From Pseudomonadales bacterium (GTDB lineage: Bacteria; Pseudomonadota; Gammaproteobacteria; Pseudomonadales; Pseudohongiellaceae): a DNA stretch of 36,798 nucleotides. This document shows, piece after piece, positions 33,456-36,798 of this stretch; within the stretch, counting starts at the first letter, position 1; each line of letters opens with the position of its first letter. The stretch is taken from positions 1 to 36,798 of the forward strand of contig JAJEGU010000058.1 in the NCBI GenBank assembly GCA_022819645.1, read 5' to 3'. A program made the translations under genes and the position numbers. The notes beneath the pieces are model-generated. The model saw only the letters and a list, made by a program, of their open reading frames with translations. It ran no database searches and was not told where the DNA came from.

Positions 33456-33616
33456 GGCCCGGTCGGCGCAGCCGACGAAAAGCATGCTTTTCGAGGGCCG
33501 AACGGCTCGACAGGAAGTCGAGACCGGGGGTCGGCGAAGCCATAACTTCCGCGCCAGGTATGGCAGGCACCAACCCAGAAGAAGGCAGGTTCCCGGTCGG
33601 CTGCGCCGACCGGGCC
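33456..33616. repeat. 161-base element with perfect 21-base inverted ends
   Basis: Bases 33456-33476 and 33596-33616 are exact inverted copies (21 of 21), built on CCCGGTCGGC and GCCGACCGGG. An 18-base perfect palindrome CGAAAAGCATGCTTTTCG sits at 33476-33493. It fills the gap between the convergent VOC and sugar dehydrogenase genes, with no flanking direct repeat. It could be a mobile palindromic repeat or a bidirectional transcription end. Confidence 0.75.
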
Positions 33617-33621
33617 GGGTC

Positions 33622-34785
33622 TCACTCAACCGGCTCCAGGCGCACGATGGGAGTTTCCTCCTCGCCGGCGCGGTCGGAAATGGCCAGGTAGATATAGCCG
33701 TCCGGGCCCTGGCGCACGTCGCGGATGCGGCCCATGTCATAGGCCAGGGTTTCTTCCACGACAACTTCGCGATAGTCGTCGCTCATGTGCAGGCGGGCCA
33801 ACTGCTCGCCCATGAGGCCGCCGGCGAAAATGCTGCCGCGCCACATGGGGAACCGATCGCCATCGTAGATCATCAGGCCGGATGCGGCGATGGAAGGCAC
33901 CCAGATGTGGGCCGGCGCCCGCATGCCCTCCTGGCCGATGCCCAGGTGAATGGGGCTGCCCGCGGCGCCGTAGTTGACGCCATAGCCGATGACGGGCCAG
34001 CCGTAATTGTTGCCGGGCTCGATACGGTTGAGTTCATCTCCGCCCTGGGGGCCATGCTCGGTTTCCCACAGATCTCCGGTTTCCGGATGAATCGCAAGGC
34101 CCTGCGGGCTGCGGTGCCCGTAGCTCCAGATTTCCGGAAGAATGTCATCGCTGTCGACAAAGGGATTGTCGTCGGGGACGCTGCCGTCTTCGTGAAGACG
34201 GATGACCACGCCATTGTGATTGGATGTATCCTGGGCGGGGTGGGCCGGCAAATCGCCCGTGGCGGGGGCCTGCCGGTCGCCCACGACGAGGAACAGGTAG
34301 CCGTTGCCGTCGAAGACGAGCTTGCCGCCGTAGTGACCGAAGCCGACTGACTCGGCGGCGAAGATTTCGACCACATTGCCGAGTTCGTCATTCTCTAAGC
34401 GACCGCGGATAATCGCGGTGGTCGAAGAGTCGCCCACCGGCTTGGCATAGGTGAGGTAGACCCAGCGGTTTTCCGCAAAGTCCGGATGCGGGACAACCTC
34501 GAACAGGCCGCCCTGGCCGCGGTAATGCACTTCGGGCACGCCGGGAACCGCTTCCGGCAGCAGCTCTCCATTGCGAACCACCCGCAGGCGGCCGGGTTTC
34601 TCGGTGACCAGCATGTCGCCGCCGGGCAGCCAGGCCATGGACCAGGGCTGGATCAGACCGTTGGTGACTTCCACCACCCGGTAATCATGGTGGGCCGAGT
34701 AATACATGTCGGATTGTGCGCTTGCCGAAGCCGCAAGGCTTGCGAGCAGACCGGCCGAGGCAATTTCCACTAGATAACGACGCAT
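33622..34785 (-). CDS. PQQ-dependent soluble aldose sugar dehydrogenase (YliI-like)
   Basis: A 387-residue periplasmic beta-propeller dehydrogenase that would oxidise aldose sugars using PQQ. The signal peptide covers about 1-23 (LAASASAQ). Family landmarks: LIQPWSMAWLPGGDMLVTEKPGRLR, GQGGLFEVVPHPDF, HNGVVIRLHEDGSVPDDNPF, SYGHRSPQGLAIHPETGDLWETEHGPQGGDELN and the calcium/PQQ-site neighbourhood NYGWPVIGYG. These match E. coli YliI (Asd). The ATG is chosen because the signal peptide begins there; the longer open frame upstream is arginine-rich non-coding sequence. No pqq synthesis genes are in the window. Confidence 0.93.
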   Translation of the reverse strand: MRRYLVEIASAGLLASLAASASAQSDMYYSAHHDYRVVEVTNGLIQPWSMAWLPGGDMLVTEKPGRLRVVRNGELLPEAVPGVPEVHYRGQGGLFEVVPHPDFAENRWVYLTYAKPVGDSSTTAIIRGRLENDELGNVVEIFAAESVGFGHYGGKLVFDGNGYLFLVVGDRQAPATGDLPAHPAQDTSNHNGVVIRLHEDGSVPDDNPFVDSDDILPEIWSYGHRSPQGLAIHPETGDLWETEHGPQGGDELNRIEPGNNYGWPVIGYGVNYGAAGSPIHLGIGQEGMRAPAHIWVPSIAASGLMIYDGDRFPMWRGSIFAGGLMGEQLARLHMSDDYREVVVEETLAYDMGRIRDVRQGPDGYIYLAISDRAGEEETPIVRLEPVE

Positions 34786-34866
34786 GGCGTTTCCTCTGTA
34801 TGGGGAATCGGGAATCAGGGACTGCGGATTATCCAATGAAATGCTTTCCATGACCAGACCGCTGGC

Positions 34867-34897
34867 CGCGCCCCTGGCCGATCGACTGAGGCGAATA
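34867..34897. repeat. Fragment of the 161-base palindromic repeat family
   Basis: CGCGCCCCTGGCCGATCGACTGAGGCGAAT-like sequence repeats the interior of the element at 8556-8716 (from about 8602) with few changes. It lies in the 179-base gap between the sugar dehydrogenase and the repeat protein, which also holds GGGAATCGGGAATC and GATTCCC inverted segments. Confidence 0.6.
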
Positions 34898-34964
34898 TCG
34901 ACATTACGGAGTCCCGATTCCCGGACAAGCACGGTACGCGGATTCCGCAAGCCGGACCCCATCT

Positions 34965-36798
34965 TTATTCCGGCGCGGCGGTGGGCACGATGACGACCGG
35001 GGGGAGGGCGGTGAAGGAACTGCCGGCGTACAGCAGTGAGACAGCGGCGATTTCCGCGTCGCAATGCAGGTTGACCGCGCCTTCGGCGAAGTCCGCGGGC
35101 AGGTCGAACAGCGTGTCCAGGTCCCGGACGTTCGTCGATTCGCCGGGAACGGGAATCGGCGATCGCGCCCCGGTCCCGGCGTCGTGGTCCGCCGCTTCCG
35201 GCGCATCCCGGACCGTCGTTTCCAGCGTGGCGTGGCAGGAGGCTTCGGTCGCGGCGGGGTTGCCCAGGACCAGCGTCAGGCGCCCGAGCCGGGGCACGAC
35301 CGGGAAACGGAATGCCCGCACGGGCTGGGCGGTCGATATGGCCGTCATGCCGAGCAGGCCGCCGGCCGTATCCTCCGCCGTGGAAACCAGACGCAGCAGG
35401 TTGCGCGCGTGGACCGGCCCGTCGCAATCGAGGACGGCGTGGCCGTGGGCGAGGAAAGGGGACCGCCCAAAGCTCGTCATCCCGATCCGGTCGCCGGGGC
35501 CGGGCAGGTCGAGTTCGACCCGGACGAATCCGTCCCGCGTCACGCCGGCGGCGTTTGCGAAGCGATACGTGTTCAGTCCCCTGCCATGCAGGCGCAGTTC
35601 GCAGCGGTTGGCCGCGGCGGACGTGTTCGTCACCAGCAGGCGGGATTGAAAACCCGCGCCGTCCATCACCAGGGGCAAGGCGTGGGAGACAGTCGTTGCC
35701 TCCCCGGCTTCCCCGGAAAACGTTTCCGCGGGCGTTTCTTCCGTCGCCACGGCCGCCAGCGCGGCGAAGACGCCGTTTTCGAGATGCACGCCCAGGGCCG
35801 TCACCGCGCGGTCGCAGGTCACTTCGGCCGCGCCGCCGCTTGCGTCCCCGCCGGCGCGCGCGCCGTCCGTTTCGCCCGAGGCGACGAGTTCGTCCAGAAA
35901 ACGGAAGAAGATCGATCCGGCGGGCACGGCGAAATTGCCGCCGCCCGCGCCTGCCCCGTCCGGGGCGCCGGTTTCCACCGCGCAGGCGGCTTCCCGTTCG
36001 CCGGCGTTGGCGAAGGCCAGCCCGAGGCGGCCCGGTCCGGGCCATGCCGGGAACCGGAACGCGTTTCCGGGTTCGGCGCTTTCCATGACGGTCAGGGCCA
36101 GCGGAACGCCCCCCTCCTCCACGCCGAGCAGCACCCGCGCCACCGCGGGCTGTTCGCAGGCGAGCTCCGCATGGCCGACGGCCAGGGACCGCAGGCCTCC
36201 GGTGGTCAGCAAGACGCCGTCGCCCGCCGCGCCGGGGTCGATCCCGGCGGTATGCGCGTCCGTGACGGTCAGGGCGGAATGTTCATCCAGTCTGCCGGTG
36301 TCCAGCCCCGCGCCGTGCAGATGCAGCGTGCAGCGGTTGTCCAGCGGCGAGGCATTGTTCAGGAACAGACTGCTGCGAAAGCCGTCGCCGTCGGCGAACA
36401 GCGGAAACCGGTGCGTTCGGGCCGCGGCGGCGTCCGGCGATTCGTTGTCGACCAGGGCCAGGACGGCGGTTTTCACCGCGACGGCGTTTTCGGAACCGGA
36501 AAGCGCGCCGGAAATCGCGACGGTCCCGTTGCCGGTGTATACGCCGTCGTCCACGGGGGTGAGAGTGAACTCCGCGCTGCCGCCGTCCGCGCCGGGGGGA
36601 ACGGTCAGGTCGAAACCGGCGACCGGGGCGAAACCCACGCCGCCGTCCGGGCCGGATACGGTCACGGCCAGGGTTTGCGTTCTGGCCCAGCGGGTCGCGC
36701 CGCCGACGGTGGCGGTCACGGTCACGACAGTGGGGCCGGCGTCTTCGGAAATCGCGTCCGGGGAGACGGACAGCGTCACCGTATCCGGCGCGGCGTCG
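34965..36798 (-). CDS. C-terminal part of a large secreted repeat protein (Calx-beta-like), partial
   Basis: The frame is open to the right edge of the window, so the start is missing; about 610 residues are visible. The first visible 110 residues look like a Calx-beta-type Ig-like domain (VTLSVSPDAISEDAG.., FTLTPVDDGVYTGNGTVAISG, ending AVLALVDNES). Then come two tandem repeats of about 245 residues: the first begins HRFPLFADGDGFRSSLFLNN and includes NAFRFPAWPGPGRLGLAFAN; the second begins HALPLVMDGAGFQSRLLVTN and includes RAFRFPVVPRLGRLTLVLGN. Each repeat has paired cysteines (NRCTLHLHG/NRCELRLHG) that may form disulfides. The protein ends IVPTAAPE with no sorting or autotransporter signal seen. 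Probably surface or extracellular; function unknown. Confidence 0.75.
   Translation of the reverse strand, partial: DAAPDTVTLSVSPDAISEDAGPTVVTVTATVGGATRWARTQTLAVTVSGPDGGVGFAPVAGFDLTVPPGADGGSAEFTLTPVDDGVYTGNGTVAISGALSGSENAVAVKTAVLALVDNESPDAAAARTHRFPLFADGDGFRSSLFLNNASPLDNRCTLHLHGAGLDTGRLDEHSALTVTDAHTAGIDPGAAGDGVLLTTGGLRSLAVGHAELACEQPAVARVLLGVEEGGVPLALTVMESAEPGNAFRFPAWPGPGRLGLAFANAGEREAACAVETGAPDGAGAGGGNFAVPAGSIFFRFLDELVASGETDGARAGGDASGGAAEVTCDRAVTALGVHLENGVFAALAAVATEETPAETFSGEAGEATTVSHALPLVMDGAGFQSRLLVTNTSAAANRCELRLHGRGLNTYRFANAAGVTRDGFVRVELDLPGPGDRIGMTSFGRSPFLAHGHAVLDCDGPVHARNLLRLVSTAEDTAGGLLGMTAISTAQPVRAFRFPVVPRLGRLTLVLGNPAATEASCHATLETTVRDAPEAADHDAGTGARSPIPVPGESTNVRDLDTLFDLPADFAEGAVNLHCDAEIAAVSLLYAGSSFTALPPVVIVPTAAPE

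Noticed and set aside
34786..36045. N-terminal extension of the sugar dehydrogenase frame to 36045
   Set aside because: The extra 420 codons are mostly Arg, Gly and Pro, overlap the repeat protein in another frame, and precede an obvious signal peptide at 34785.

Overview
The window looks like part of a GC-rich gammaproteobacterial chromosome, probably a marine or host-associated lineage that is not a close relative of a model organism. The evidence is a type IV pilus locus (pilM, pilN, a pilO-pilP fusion, pilQ) divergent from a class A penicillin-binding protein of the PBP1a type, followed by ribosomal protein bL31, a YfcG-like GST and a TorF-family porin. No tRNA, rRNA, CRISPR array, integrase or phage gene was seen.

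Layout. 1-4171 (leftward): pilM-pilN-pilOP-pilQ. 4450-6822: PBP1a. 6868-9570: bL31, a small lipoprotein, a YfcG-like GST, a TorF-type porin. 9595-14857 (leftward): an amidohydrolase of the N-acyl-D-amino-acid deacylase type with an altered metal site, a GlpQ-type phosphodiesterase, and a DUF5916 outer-membrane protein. 15082-15228: a 48-residue membrane peptide. 15353-19895 (leftward): a lipoprotein with TolB-like repeats and a three-part M1/M28/PDZ peptidase. 20235-32861: a RiPP biosynthesis cluster, the main interest. 32981-36798: a VOC/PhnB-like protein, a soluble PQQ-type sugar dehydrogenase, and the C-terminal part of a large secreted repeat protein running off the right edge.

The RiPP cluster combines a nitrile-hydratase-like leader peptide (NHLP) precursor with TOMM (azoline) machinery. 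The precursor (26092-26343) ends in an apparent core of only five residues, LSCCV. Its maturation set is a YcaO cyclodehydratase fused to its leader-binding and E1-like partner domains (28498-30801), a SAM methyltransferase (26508-27338), an unrecognised 373-residue protein (27367-28488), and a protein (30801-32861) that joins an AlkB-type di-iron membrane hydroxylase to a degenerate glutamine-synthetase adenylyltransferase (GlnE) domain. No nitroreductase-like azoline dehydrogenase is present. Export would use a C39-peptidase ABC transporter (23156-25375), a second NHLM-type ABC protein (20235-23159) and a HlyD-type adaptor cut down to 173 residues (25382-25903). Export and precursor operons diverge from a 188-base region with two back-to-back candidate promoters. 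The rightward one carries a run of 14 C in its -35/-10 spacer, an arrangement known from phase-variable genes.

Several intergenic gaps hold palindromic repeats. One is a 188-base MITE-like element (19975-20162) with 19-base terminal inverted repeats and a 9-base flanking direct repeat, beside the RiPP cluster; a diverged copy lies at 7193-7346. All functional calls come from reading the sequence and knowledge of the families; no database search was run.
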